Assembly (NCBI GenBank): GCA_023639215.1
Contig: CP097899.1
Location: 441,501 to 505,500, forward strand
Reading direction: 5' to 3'
Origin: Candidatus Pristimantibacillus lignocellulolyticus
GTDB taxonomy: Bacteria; Bacillota; Bacilli; Paenibacillales; Paenibacillaceae
Length of the DNA stretch: 64,000 nt
Shown here: piece after piece, positions 57,134-64,000 of the stretch
How positions within the stretch are numbered: the first letter of the stretch is position 1
Layout of the letters: every line of letters begins with the position of its first letter
Notes under the pieces: generated by a model
What the model was told of the DNA's origin: nothing
What the model saw: only the letters and a program-made list of their open reading frames with translations
The model's database searches: none
Translations under genes and position numbers: made by a program

Positions 57134-58027
57134 TCAACTTGATTTTATAAAAATATCTTTTTCTAGTTGCTGAGCCTGAGTTTCGATCATCAATTTATAT
57201 TGGTCTAACTCGATAATATCTTCACTATGTGCGCTATGTGTTAATAATTTTGTTAATACAGGCGTATTATAAAATTTGCATGAAATTACGTAGAAGAAGA
57301 AGGCATTCCGTATAAACTGATAATGCTTTTGATATATGGTGTCTTGCAGTAAATGAATATTGTAATCAAATGCTACTTTCTCAACTTGTTGATTAGACAT
57401 GATCATATCCTTTAATGCTTCTGCTTGGAAGAAGGAAAGAATAAACTGCAGTTCGGGTACAATACGTTCACTAATAAAAGTAATTATAAATCTAACTGTT
57501 TCAATGTATAACTGACATATTTTAGTTTCAAGCTCACTAACTTCTTTTTTTAATGATAGTTCATGGATGACTTGCTCAAATTGTGTTGCTAATGTTGTAA
57601 TATTGAGTTCTATTTTATCGTTTGCCTTTTTATTTCTCCAAGATACGTAAAGGGGCGATTTCAAGATTGATTCAAAGAACATACTTTTATCGCTGAAATC
57701 ATTATCGACGATATACTGATCTAGCTTTTCAAATTCAGACTGTGGTCTTTTTACCATAACTTTTATTTCTTCTGGGACATAATCGCTAGTTAATTGAGCA
57801 TCTCCAAAATAACTTAAAAATTTCTGGATAGGCTCTATATTCTGTTCCCACGAAGCAATTCTAATGTCATTCACTTCTTCTATATGTAAATTAAATTGAG
57901 TATAAATACTATTAATGATATGAACTAGTGATGAGACTTCTCTATTATAGCTTTCACTTAATTGTTCTAATTCGGATATTAGTTCCCTATTTCGGCTACG
58001 ACCCATAAACCTATCAAAAATCCCCAT
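57134..58027 (-). CDS. Unknown helical protein, middle gene of the HNH-like operon
   Basis: A 297-residue protein with no recognised domain, no signal peptide and no clear membrane helix. It is predicted nearly all helical; the N-terminus (FDRFMGRSRNRELISELEQL) is basic and then coiled-coil-like. One more hydrophobic stretch (FIRNAFFFYVISCKFY) lies near residue 240. Its ribosome site AAAGGAG lies within the last codons of the upstream 95-residue gene, and only one base separates the two genes, so the proteins are made together. It may be a partner or regulator of the large HNH-like protein. Confidence 0.6.
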   Translation of the reverse strand: MGIFDRFMGRSRNRELISELEQLSESYNREVSSLVHIINSIYTQFNLHIEEVNDIRIASWEQNIEPIQKFLSYFGDAQLTSDYVPEEIKVMVKRPQSEFEKLDQYIVDNDFSDKSMFFESILKSPLYVSWRNKKANDKIELNITTLATQFEQVIHELSLKKEVSELETKICQLYIETVRFIITFISERIVPELQFILSFFQAEALKDMIMSNQQVEKVAFDYNIHLLQDTIYQKHYQFIRNAFFFYVISCKFYNTPVLTKLLTHSAHSEDIIELDQYKLMIETQAQQLEKDIFIKSS

Positions 58028-58028
58028 A

Positions 58029-58316
58029 CTATTCTCCTTTGTAATAGATAAATTGTTGTGATTTACTTCTATTTCTACTTGCTACTATACGACCATTTTC
58101 CACTAGAAACTCATGATCCTCATTTTTAGAAATAATAAATGAATCTTTTTTTCCATTAATATGAAACCAGTCTTGATCAGGAGATTGGTAAGTTTCACTA
58201 ATGGTTCTCTGTTCATCCGAATTATCATTCGAAGCAGTCTGCTTTCTTTTTAACCAATACCATGCAGAAACGATACAAACGATCAAAATAACTAGACTCA
58301 TTAACAATACTTTCAA
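58029..58316 (-). CDS. Small single-pass membrane protein, first gene of the HNH-like operon
   Basis: A 95-residue protein. Residues 4-22 form one membrane helix (LLMSLVILIVCIVSAWYWL), followed by a basic KRK stop and a hydrophilic, probably cytoplasmic, tail with several short beta-type stretches (DSFIISKNEDHEFLVENG). The TTG start lies 9 bases after AAGGAG. It leads the operon and could be a membrane anchor, sensor or immunity-type component. No family recognised. Confidence 0.6.
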   Translation of the reverse strand: MKVLLMSLVILIVCIVSAWYWLKRKQTASNDNSDEQRTISETYQSPDQDWFHINGKKDSFIISKNEDHEFLVENGRIVASRNRSKSQQFIYYKGE

Positions 58317-58371
58317 TCCTATTTACTCCTTCCTCTACCGAATTTTTTTATTAAAAGTGCTTATCTGTAAC

Positions 58372-59379
58372 CTAATATTCTTTCTTAATCGTTTCGTAAA
58401 TGGATTCATGTAGTACTTTTCTTAACTCCATGATGACTGAATTTCTACCATAATGAACAGCATTTGTTAGAAATACAACCGATAGATTTAAAGTAGGCTC
58501 AATCCATAGACTTGATCCAGTAAATCCTGTATGCCCAAAACTTCCTTTTGGCCACATTAAGCCGCATGATAATGGCGATGATGTAAAGTCTTGTACTTGC
58601 CAACCTAACCCTCTACTTGATATTGGTGAAGAAATACATTGTTTAATAGATTGAGGAGTAAGCATTGGATATCTGTCCGGATAAAGCCATGCTTGAGCAT
58701 AGATACTTAAGTCTGATGCTGTAGAAAATAAGCCTGCACTTCCTGAGACACCACCTAGTCGGAAGCTAATCTCATCGTGAACTTCTCCTTGCAGGTACCG
58801 CTGTTTCACTTCATCCCATTCTGTAGGTGCAATCGATGAATAGTGTTTCTTATCAGGTAGAAATTGTGTATGTTTCATCCCTAGTGGTTGAAATATATTT
58901 CTTTTCGCAAAGGTTGATAACGATTCGTTAGACACTCTTTCAGCTACTAGTCCTGCTAGAATCATCCCAATATCACTATAGCGTATCTCCTCACCTGGCT
59001 TTGATAGTAGTGGCTGAGCAAATATTTCTTGCCAAACATCCTTCGTAGAATAGCGATTTTGAGGATAGGGAAGAGATCCTGGCAATCCAGTAGTATGCTG
59101 TAGACATTGTAAAATAGTAACCTCTGGATGAGCAAACTCTGGGATATATGTAACGAGCTTATCGTTAAAAGATAACTTGGATCTTTGTTCAAGCAACAGA
59201 AGAGATGGAAGAGTTGCCGTAACTTTTGTTAATGATGCCACATCAAACAACGTATCAATTGAAGCATTTCCAAATGCCCTTTGACCTATGATACTATCAC
59301 CTAATTGAACCTGAATAACTGCATCTGGTATAAACTTACTATCAACCCAATGCTGTATAAGAGAATATATTTTATTCAA
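58372..59379 (-). CDS. Serine hydrolase (beta-lactamase/DD-peptidase fold)
   Basis: A 335-residue penicillin-binding-fold serine hydrolase of the class C beta-lactamase-related group. The catalytic Ser and Lys are in DVASLTKVT, the second motif is YSDIG (Tyr) and the third is GHTGFTG in the usual KTG position. There is no signal peptide, so it acts inside the cell, perhaps as an esterase or amidase. The frame is open upstream to 59451, but only the TTG at 59379 has a ribosome site (GGGGGA, about 7 bases). It lies 55 bases upstream of the three-gene unknown operon on the same strand; co-transcription is possible. Confidence 0.83.
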   Translation of the reverse strand: MNKIYSLIQHWVDSKFIPDAVIQVQLGDSIIGQRAFGNASIDTLFDVASLTKVTATLPSLLLLEQRSKLSFNDKLVTYIPEFAHPEVTILQCLQHTTGLPGSLPYPQNRYSTKDVWQEIFAQPLLSKPGEEIRYSDIGMILAGLVAERVSNESLSTFAKRNIFQPLGMKHTQFLPDKKHYSSIAPTEWDEVKQRYLQGEVHDEISFRLGGVSGSAGLFSTASDLSIYAQAWLYPDRYPMLTPQSIKQCISSPISSRGLGWQVQDFTSSPLSCGLMWPKGSFGHTGFTGSSLWIEPTLNLSVVFLTNAVHYGRNSVIMELRKVLHESIYETIKKEY

Positions 59380-59727
59380 TTCTTTTCCCCCGTCTTCTAA
59401 TAGAGTCGTCAACATATCTGATTCATCACATACTAATTGAACACTTAACAATAATCATCAGACTAGCATCTTAATGCCACTTTATGAGATGCTTTATCAT
59501 ATCTGTTAATTGTTTACTCTTATAGCGTATACCATGAATACCAACAATTTCAATTAGTTCTATTACAATAATATTTAGTTTACTAATTCAAGTTTACACT
59601 GTTTCATATTTTCATAGATGTATTTATATCAACAACAAAAAAAGCCCTTGCTATGCAAGGACTTCTAGTTACAAACTACACTCTATTTCAATATTCAGTT
59701 GAATATTCAATAAGATCTCATTGCTAT
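59380..59727. other. Intergenic region upstream of the serine hydrolase
   Basis: About 350 bases, AT-rich, holding the rarD terminator (59636-59663) and presumably the serine hydrolase promoter. No RNA gene, repeat or small gene recognised here. Confidence 0.5.
59636..59663 (-). terminator. Terminator of rarD
   Basis: AGTCCTTG pairs with CAAGGGCT (one G-T pair) over a 5-base loop, with a T7 run on the minus strand. Confidence 0.85.
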
Positions 59728-60624
59728 CTATGCTACTTTAGCCTCTTTAAGCTGATGTGTTGACTTACTAGTTCTAAATGTGGAAATAGAATACAATATT
59801 AATGCTCCCCAAATAAGTATAAAACTGCTCAATTGCCCACTTGTAAAAGGCTCGTTAAATACAAATATAGCGAGCAGCAAGCTTGTTGTCGGTGCAATAT
59901 ATTGAATAAATCCTACCGTAGACAAAGGTAGTAGTTCTGTTGCTTTTGCAAACCAGAAAAGAGGCATAGCCGTAGCCACTCCTGCTAAGAGCAACAATAT
60001 GAGAGACGAGCTCGATAGTGTAGATAGAGTTGCTGTACCTTGAGCATGAATAAAAACTAAATAGAATAGCGAAATAGGAAATACAATTAATGTTTCCCAA
60101 GTGAGTCCCATAAGGACATCTAGTTTAGCCACTTTTTTAGCGAGACCGTATAGTGCAAAGGAAATAGCTAGTGATATTGAAATCCACGGAATATGTCCGT
60201 ATTGAATCGCTAACATTAAGACTCCAACTCCTGCGAGAATAATAGCTAGCCACTGACCTAGATGAAGTCTTTCCTTCAAGAAAACGACAGCGAATAATAC
60301 ACTGATTAACGGATTCATATAATATCCTAAACTTGTTTCGACGACATGGTGAGCGTTGACAGCCCAAATAAATATGAGCCAATTACAAGTAATGAATAGT
60401 GAACATAAAATAACTGCTACCTTACTTTTCCGATCTACAACAGCCGCTTTCATATGCTTCCATCGCTTGGCTACAGTAACGATTATGGCAACAAAGACGA
60501 ATGACCATAGTATACGATGCGATAGTACTTCCAATGCAGGCATTGTATCGAATATGCGCCAATATAAGGGTAAAAGTCCCCAACATAAATAGGTTAATAC
60601 TGCATAAATTATACCTTTCCTCAT
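59728..60624 (-). CDS. rarD: RarD-type EamA family transporter
   Basis: A 298-residue membrane protein with ten predicted helices in two EamA repeats. The N-terminus (GIIYAVLTYLCWGLLPLYWR) and SLGYYMNPLISVLFAVVFLKERL are typical of RarD (chloramphenicol-sensitive protein) homologues. It is a drug/metabolite exporter of unknown substrate in Gram-positive bacteria. AAGGAG lies 7 bases before the ATG. It is a single gene with its own terminator. Confidence 0.9.
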   Translation of the reverse strand: MRKGIIYAVLTYLCWGLLPLYWRIFDTMPALEVLSHRILWSFVFVAIIVTVAKRWKHMKAAVVDRKSKVAVILCSLFITCNWLIFIWAVNAHHVVETSLGYYMNPLISVLFAVVFLKERLHLGQWLAIILAGVGVLMLAIQYGHIPWISISLAISFALYGLAKKVAKLDVLMGLTWETLIVFPISLFYLVFIHAQGTATLSTLSSSSLILLLLAGVATAMPLFWFAKATELLPLSTVGFIQYIAPTTSLLLAIFVFNEPFTSGQLSSFILIWGALILYSISTFRTSKSTHQLKEAKVA

Positions 60625-60720
60625 AAAAAAACTCCTTCTGCTGTTATGCTTACTCTGTGCTGGGATGATTAGAAGATCATCCCGATATTATATATCAGCC
60701 CAATCAACTTGTACAATTCT

Positions 60721-60762
60721 AAAAAAGCCCAGCTAATTGCTTATCATAAGCAATTAGCTGGG
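60721..60762 (-). terminator. Terminator of the VOC gene
   Basis: CCCAGCTAATTGCTTA pairs perfectly with TAAGCAATTAGCTGGG over a 3-base loop, with a T-run on the minus strand. Confidence 0.92.
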
Positions 60763-60845
60763 TTTAATCATTTGATACGAATTGTTAGAGTAACTGATAA
60801 TATTATTTTTGACCAACGTATTGATCTGTTTAGTAATGGATTATT

Positions 60846-61292
60846 TTATAATCTATTATCAAACATTAATTGTATTTGAATACCAAACGGGTCTTCAATA
60901 ATACCGTATGCTTTGCTAAAAACATTATTAGATAAAGGAATAATGATTTTCACTCTATCATCTGTAATTAAGCTATTATAAAAATGTTCAATTTCTTCTA
61001 AGTCAGCACTTTGAATACATACTGAAGTGTTATTACCAACTGTGTATTCTTCACAGCTATTCATCGTATCTTCTGCTATCATTACTTTTGTTCTTCCTAT
61101 TGATAAGACAGAGTGAGAAATATAATTCTTATTTTCATCAGTAAGCAGTATTGAACTGTCATGTTTAGCCATGTCTTGATAGGTAACAAGTAACAATTCC
61201 TCTGCGTTAAAATGGTTTTTGTAAAAATTTATTGCTTCTTTTGCTTGTCCGTTCATCGATAAGAAAATAGCTATTTCTAGTGTTGTACTCAT
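60846..61292 (-). CDS. VOC superfamily protein (PhnB/glyoxalase-like)
   Basis: A 148-residue protein with two beta-alpha-beta-beta-beta repeats, of the PhnB-like (3-demethylubiquinone methyltransferase-like) type: MNGQAKEAINFYKNHFNAEE at the start and YGIIEDPFGIQIQLMFDN at the end. Such proteins bind a small ligand or metal; function unknown. AAGGAG lies 9 bases ahead of the start. It is divergent from the WYL regulator and probably controlled by it through the palindrome at 61373-61401. Confidence 0.87.
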   Translation of the reverse strand: MSTTLEIAIFLSMNGQAKEAINFYKNHFNAEELLLVTYQDMAKHDSSILLTDENKNYISHSVLSIGRTKVMIAEDTMNSCEEYTVGNNTSVCIQSADLEEIEHFYNSLITDDRVKIIIPLSNNVFSKAYGIIEDPFGIQIQLMFDNRL

Positions 61293-61372
61293 GGTATATA
61301 TCTCCTTTTATCTTATGATTCTAAGCATTTATCTTATACATTTGCTAAATGCCCTTGAACACATCATAATAT

Positions 61373-61401
61373 ATAAAGGTATCAAAATATGACACCTTTA
61401 T
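61373..61401. promoter_or_regulatory. Operator-like palindrome between VOC and WYL genes
   Basis: ATAAAGGT at one end and ACCTTTAT at the other flank a partly symmetrical centre (ATCAAAATATGAC), giving a 29-base near-palindrome. It ends 13 bases before the WYL gene start and lies about 80 bases from the VOC gene start. Its place in a divergent promoter region suggests the binding site of the WYL regulator itself. Confidence 0.6.
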
Positions 61402-61414
61402 AAGGGGATTTATT

Positions 61415-62350
61415 ATGAAGAAATCAGAACGGTTAAATGACATGATAAGATACTTAAACGGTCGAGAGTTCTTTAATCTAAAAGACCTAATGAATAAATA
61501 CAATATTTCCAAAAGTACAGTTCTACGTGATATTAACTCATTAGAACATTTAGGTATGCCTATTTATTCGGAGCATGGCAGACATGGACGATATGGTATA
61601 TTAAAAAATAGATTGTTATCCCCCATTATTTTTACGATTGATGAAGTGTATGCTCTGTACTTTGCAATGTTGACGTTAGAATCTTATCAATCAACACCTT
61701 TTCATTTAAGTGTTAATCAACTAAATGAAAAGTTTGAAAACTGTCTTTCCAAAAAACAAACAGAGCAAATTAACCAAATGAAAAAAGTCCTACAATTTGA
61801 AATGCATTATCATCATAATATTAGTCGATTTTTAGATAAAATCCTAAAAAGCATTCTTAATGAGACCATCTGTAAGATTCAATACTTGAAAAACAATCAA
61901 AAAAAATACCATGTTCAATTTTTCAAAATTTCCGCTAAGTTTGGTCAATGGTATGCTACTGGATTAGACTTAAATGCGAATAAATATAGAATTTTTAGAT
62001 GCGATAGAATAACCTTTATAGAAGAAGAGGAAATCAAATCTCACTTTTCTATAGATGAACTCGTTAGTCGTTCATTAGAAATTTATCAATCTGAGAAGAG
62101 TATTGACTTTGAAGTAGAGATTTTTGAACAAGCTAAGGATATTTTTTATAAAGAACATTATCCTTCTATGAGATTAGAAATTGGTAATAAAACAGTAATT
62201 AAAGGATTCTATACTCTTGAAGAGAAGGAGTTTATAGCTAACTATCTGATGAGATATGGTCATTCTGTTGTATCAGTAAAGCCTGAATCATTAAAACAAA
62301 TTATCCAAGATAAAGTAGAGAATCTCCTAAATCACTATCAAAAATTATAA
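61415..62350 (+). CDS. HTH-WYL domain transcriptional regulator (YafY type)
   Basis: A 311-residue regulator. The N-terminal DeoR-like winged helix is clear (LKDLMNKYNISKSTVLRDIN, recognition helix), with GRHGRYGILKNRLLSP as wing. A middle linker leads to a WYL domain (about 150-225), where YATGLDLNANKYRIFRCDRI holds the conserved core although the exact W-Y-L triad is altered (WYATG). WYL domains bind small ligands or nucleic acid; these regulators control metabolic genes and also defence systems. It is divergent from the VOC gene and converges on the deaminase gene. Confidence 0.88.
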   Translation: MKKSERLNDMIRYLNGREFFNLKDLMNKYNISKSTVLRDINSLEHLGMPIYSEHGRHGRYGILKNRLLSPIIFTIDEVYALYFAMLTLESYQSTPFHLSVNQLNEKFENCLSKKQTEQINQMKKVLQFEMHYHHNISRFLDKILKSILNETICKIQYLKNNQKKYHVQFFKISAKFGQWYATGLDLNANKYRIFRCDRITFIEEEEIKSHFSIDELVSRSLEIYQSEKSIDFEVEIFEQAKDIFYKEHYPSMRLEIGNKTVIKGFYTLEEKEFIANYLMRYGHSVVSVKPESLKQIIQDKVENLLNHYQKL

Positions 62351-62549
62351 ATCAGCATGCAGATCACAACACTGTAGGGTATCCCGATAGACAAAAGCCG
62401 TTGTAGAAGGTCGAAATAATCCGATGAAAGCTTTCCAACTGAATAGGTAATTCCTCTAGTATCAAGATAAATAGGTACTGCTAAAAAAGCGTGATTCTCT
62501 TTAACTTTTCTATCACAACTTTATTAATAATCTGAATAATGCCTTGATA

Positions 62550-62596
62550 AAAAATAGGGGAAAGGCTTATCGGATAAGGGTTTCCCCTATTTTCCT
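62550..62596. terminator. Bidirectional terminator
   Basis: AAAATAGGGGAAA pairs perfectly with TTTCCCCTATTTT, with a further inner stem CTTATC-G-GATAAG. It lies about 40 bases after the methyltransferase-like remnant's stop codon and between the converging WYL and deaminase genes. Confidence 0.85.
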
Positions 62597-62635
62597 CATG
62601 CCTTTCCCCTTGTTTATCACGGGTTTATTCGTTGA

Positions 62636-62695
62636 TTACAACACTCTCTCCAACCACGTAACTACTTCAACATGTGTCGTCTGCTGGTCGCAGTA
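62636..62695 (-). pseudogene. Short C-terminal remnant resembling 23S rRNA uracil methyltransferase
   Basis: Nineteen codons and a stop (TAA at 62636-62638), reading YCDQQTTHVEVVTWLERVL. The QTTHVEVV part resembles the extreme C-terminus of TrmA/RlmD-type RNA (uracil-5)-methyltransferases, which end in an active-site QT-x-HVE motif. Upstream in frame there is no matching protein, and a stop codon appears within about 25 codons, so only the gene tail is here, followed by a proper terminator. It may be the duplicated 3' end of a chromosomal rlmD-type gene left by an integrating element. The match is from memory of the motif and is weak. Confidence 0.35.
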
Positions 62696-62774
62696 CTTTT
62701 GTGTTGCTGTTTGAGTGAGGATTCGGAGATGCTTGTGGTATATTTACAGTAAAATCTAATAAAGAGCACATTCA

Positions 62775-64000
62775 CTATGAATAATAAGGATTTTCGAGTG
62801 AAGCTATAACTTGCTCCAATTGATATAAGTATTCAGAATTACTAGTTCTACCTTGTATAAAAGAAGTATTCATACCGGTTTCTCTAATCTTATCAATCCA
62901 TTCTAATGCCTTCTCTTTTCCAACACCTTTATAGAGCATACCATAATATAAATAAGCAATTTCATTACTAATATTAGTATTAAATACAATAGGATCATCT
63001 GAATTAATATTTACCATAATATTTTTAAGAATATCATCTTTTACTTTGTTTAAACTAAAAAATTGATTTTCAAAGATAGAATCATTTTCACCAATAACCA
63101 AATTAGAGGATGGATTTATCTCTATAATAATACCCTCATTAGCAACTTTTAGCTTCACATACTGCTGCATTTCTTCTATTATTTCAGCTTCAACACTAGA
63201 TATTTGAATATTTATCGGTTCAGCTAAACGAGATAAAAAATATTCTTCGTGGAACTTCTTAAAAAACTGCCATATTCTTTTTTCACTCTCTTGCATATCA
63301 CCGTTATTGTCTCTTTCAAGATTTTTATTAAATAATTCTTTTATATTTGAAAACCTCATAATGTAGACCTCATACATCACTTCTATTGTTAACTCATGAA
63401 ACTCTTCTAAAAAAACCATTTTAAAAAGCTCTTTAATTTTATTTTGTAAATAAGAAAATGCGTTAAACTGATAATCATTACCTTTTTTATATACTCCCCA
63501 AACCCAGAGTAAATTGTCTAAATATTCACCTGTTGGAAGTACTGTAACCTTGTTTTTTTCCACCCATTTTTCAACATCTATACCGAGGGCAATACCGTGT
63601 CCTATACGATCTCCAGAATGAAACTTGCAACTATCAATAACCTCATCAATTCTCCGAATACCGGAAAGTAGATGCCTAAAATCTTCACCCGCATGAAATG
63701 TGAAAAACAATGTTTGCATCTCAGCTATCTTACCTTCCGCATCGAGTATTTTAAGTGGCTCCCTATCACTATTTCGGGCAATACTGAATACAGGTGAAAA
63801 AACATTAACGGGGGTGTTATTTTCCAAACTAGCTGCATCTAACCCTACTATGAAATTGGAAATGTAGGGTATCTTATTCCTCAAATCAACAATATAATTC
63901 GTTTCATCAATATATTTATTTTGAATAGCACCATAATGTAAATACGTTAATTTGTCATTATTTTCGCTAAATAGTCTCCACGATTTATTAATATTATCTC
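62775..64000 (-). CDS. rdrB: RdrB-like adenosine deaminase (RADAR), 5' end outside window
   Basis: The C-terminal 407 residues of a larger protein; the frame is open to the window edge, and the in-frame TTG at 63884 is internal, not a start. It has the second half of an adenosine/AMP deaminase barrel: GLDAASLENN, TFHAGEDFRHLLSG (HAGE proton-shuttle glutamate), GDRIGHGIALG (GHG histidine), EINPSSNLVIG and NINSDDPIVF (metal-binding Asp pair). The combination of FRHLLSGIRRIDEVID after HAGE and a large insertion (about 220 residues) between GHG and NPSSN fits RdrB, the deaminase of RADAR anti-phage systems, rather than metabolic adenosine deaminase, which is only about 340 residues in all. In RADAR the ATPase rdrA usually precedes rdrB; that would be to the right of this window. 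Confidence 0.78.
   Translation of the reverse strand, partial: DNINKSWRLFSENNDKLTYLHYGAIQNKYIDETNYIVDLRNKIPYISNFIVGLDAASLENNTPVNVFSPVFSIARNSDREPLKILDAEGKIAEMQTLFFTFHAGEDFRHLLSGIRRIDEVIDSCKFHSGDRIGHGIALGIDVEKWVEKNKVTVLPTGEYLDNLLWVWGVYKKGNDYQFNAFSYLQNKIKELFKMVFLEEFHELTIEVMYEVYIMRFSNIKELFNKNLERDNNGDMQESEKRIWQFFKKFHEEYFLSRLAEPINIQISSVEAEIIEEMQQYVKLKVANEGIIIEINPSSNLVIGENDSIFENQFFSLNKVKDDILKNIMVNINSDDPIVFNTNISNEIAYLYYGMLYKGVGKEKALEWIDKIRETGMNTSFIQGRTSNSEYLYQLEQVIASLENPYYS

Larger units (their letters stand above)
62351..62774. other. Gene-poor junction between WYL gene and deaminase gene
   Basis: About 420 bases with a terminator and two possible gene remnants on the minus strand. At 62338-62520 a frame without start codon stays open for about 60 codons (containing YLDTRGITYS and LLQRLLSIGIPYSV); I do not recognise it. 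At 62636-62695 lies a short methyltransferase-like tail, listed separately. The layout suggests an old insertion or deletion boundary. Confidence 0.4.

Noticed and set aside
62775..63884. Start of the deaminase gene at 63884
   Set aside because: The frame continues open to the window edge with family-like sequence, so this TTG is an internal leucine codon.

Overview
The window looks like the chromosome of a low-GC, spore-former-type Bacillota close to Paenibacillus. The signs are strong AGGAGG-type ribosome binding sites with frequent TTG/GTG starts, three YesM/YesN-type two-component systems, several CUT1 sugar importers without their own ATPase gene, AraC regulators, and an SLH-domain surface protein. 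No tRNA, rRNA, IS element, phage gene or CRISPR array was found. The species is an inference from gene style only.

Layout. 1-2.7 kb: the 5' part of a globin-coupled oxygen sensor (minus strand, cut by the window edge), divergent from a dCache-type chemoreceptor. 2.7-5.9 kb: a dehydrogenase and a sugar isomerase/epimerase divergent from an AraC regulator. 6-12 kb: a sialic acid/ManNAc catabolic operon, read on the minus strand as solute-binding protein, two permeases, nanE, nanA and a ROK kinase (nanK). 12.2-25.2 kb: a second minus-strand group of an SLH surface protein and a secreted propeller/hydrolase-like protein, then an ABC importer, histidine kinase, response regulator, BadF-type sugar kinase and GH4 glycosidase. 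25.7-29.1 kb: a plus-strand response regulator and histidine kinase. A 111-bp sequence upstream of this pair is repeated upstream of the sialic acid importer operon. 29.3-36.8 kb: two more AraC modules with isomerase/oxidoreductase/aldo-keto reductase genes, and an isolated acyl-CoA dehydrogenase-like gene. 37-40 kb: an MFS sugar exporter, a GNAT acetyltransferase and a metallophosphoesterase. 40-55 kb: a GC-richer glycan utilisation locus (esterase, histidine kinase, response regulator, binding protein, two permeases, two GH3 enzymes, a GH20-like enzyme).

55-64 kb: an accessory region. It holds a three-gene operon of unknown function, whose large protein combines an HNH-like nuclease motif with a membrane-active helical half. 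After it come a serine hydrolase, rarD, a VOC protein with a divergent WYL-domain regulator, a short tail of what may be an rRNA methyltransferase gene, and at the right edge the C-terminal 407 residues of an RdrB-like adenosine deaminase, the effector of RADAR anti-phage systems.

How it works together: most of the window is for sensing and eating complex, partly aminosugar-containing glycans. Surface and secreted enzymes trim the polymer, lipoprotein-dependent importers take up the products, and cytoplasmic GH3/GH4/GH20-type enzymes, kinases and Nan enzymes feed the sugars into amino-sugar metabolism. The membrane kinase/YesN pairs and AraC regulators probably each switch on the neighbouring operon. 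The right-hand 9 kb looks like a defence or accessory island.
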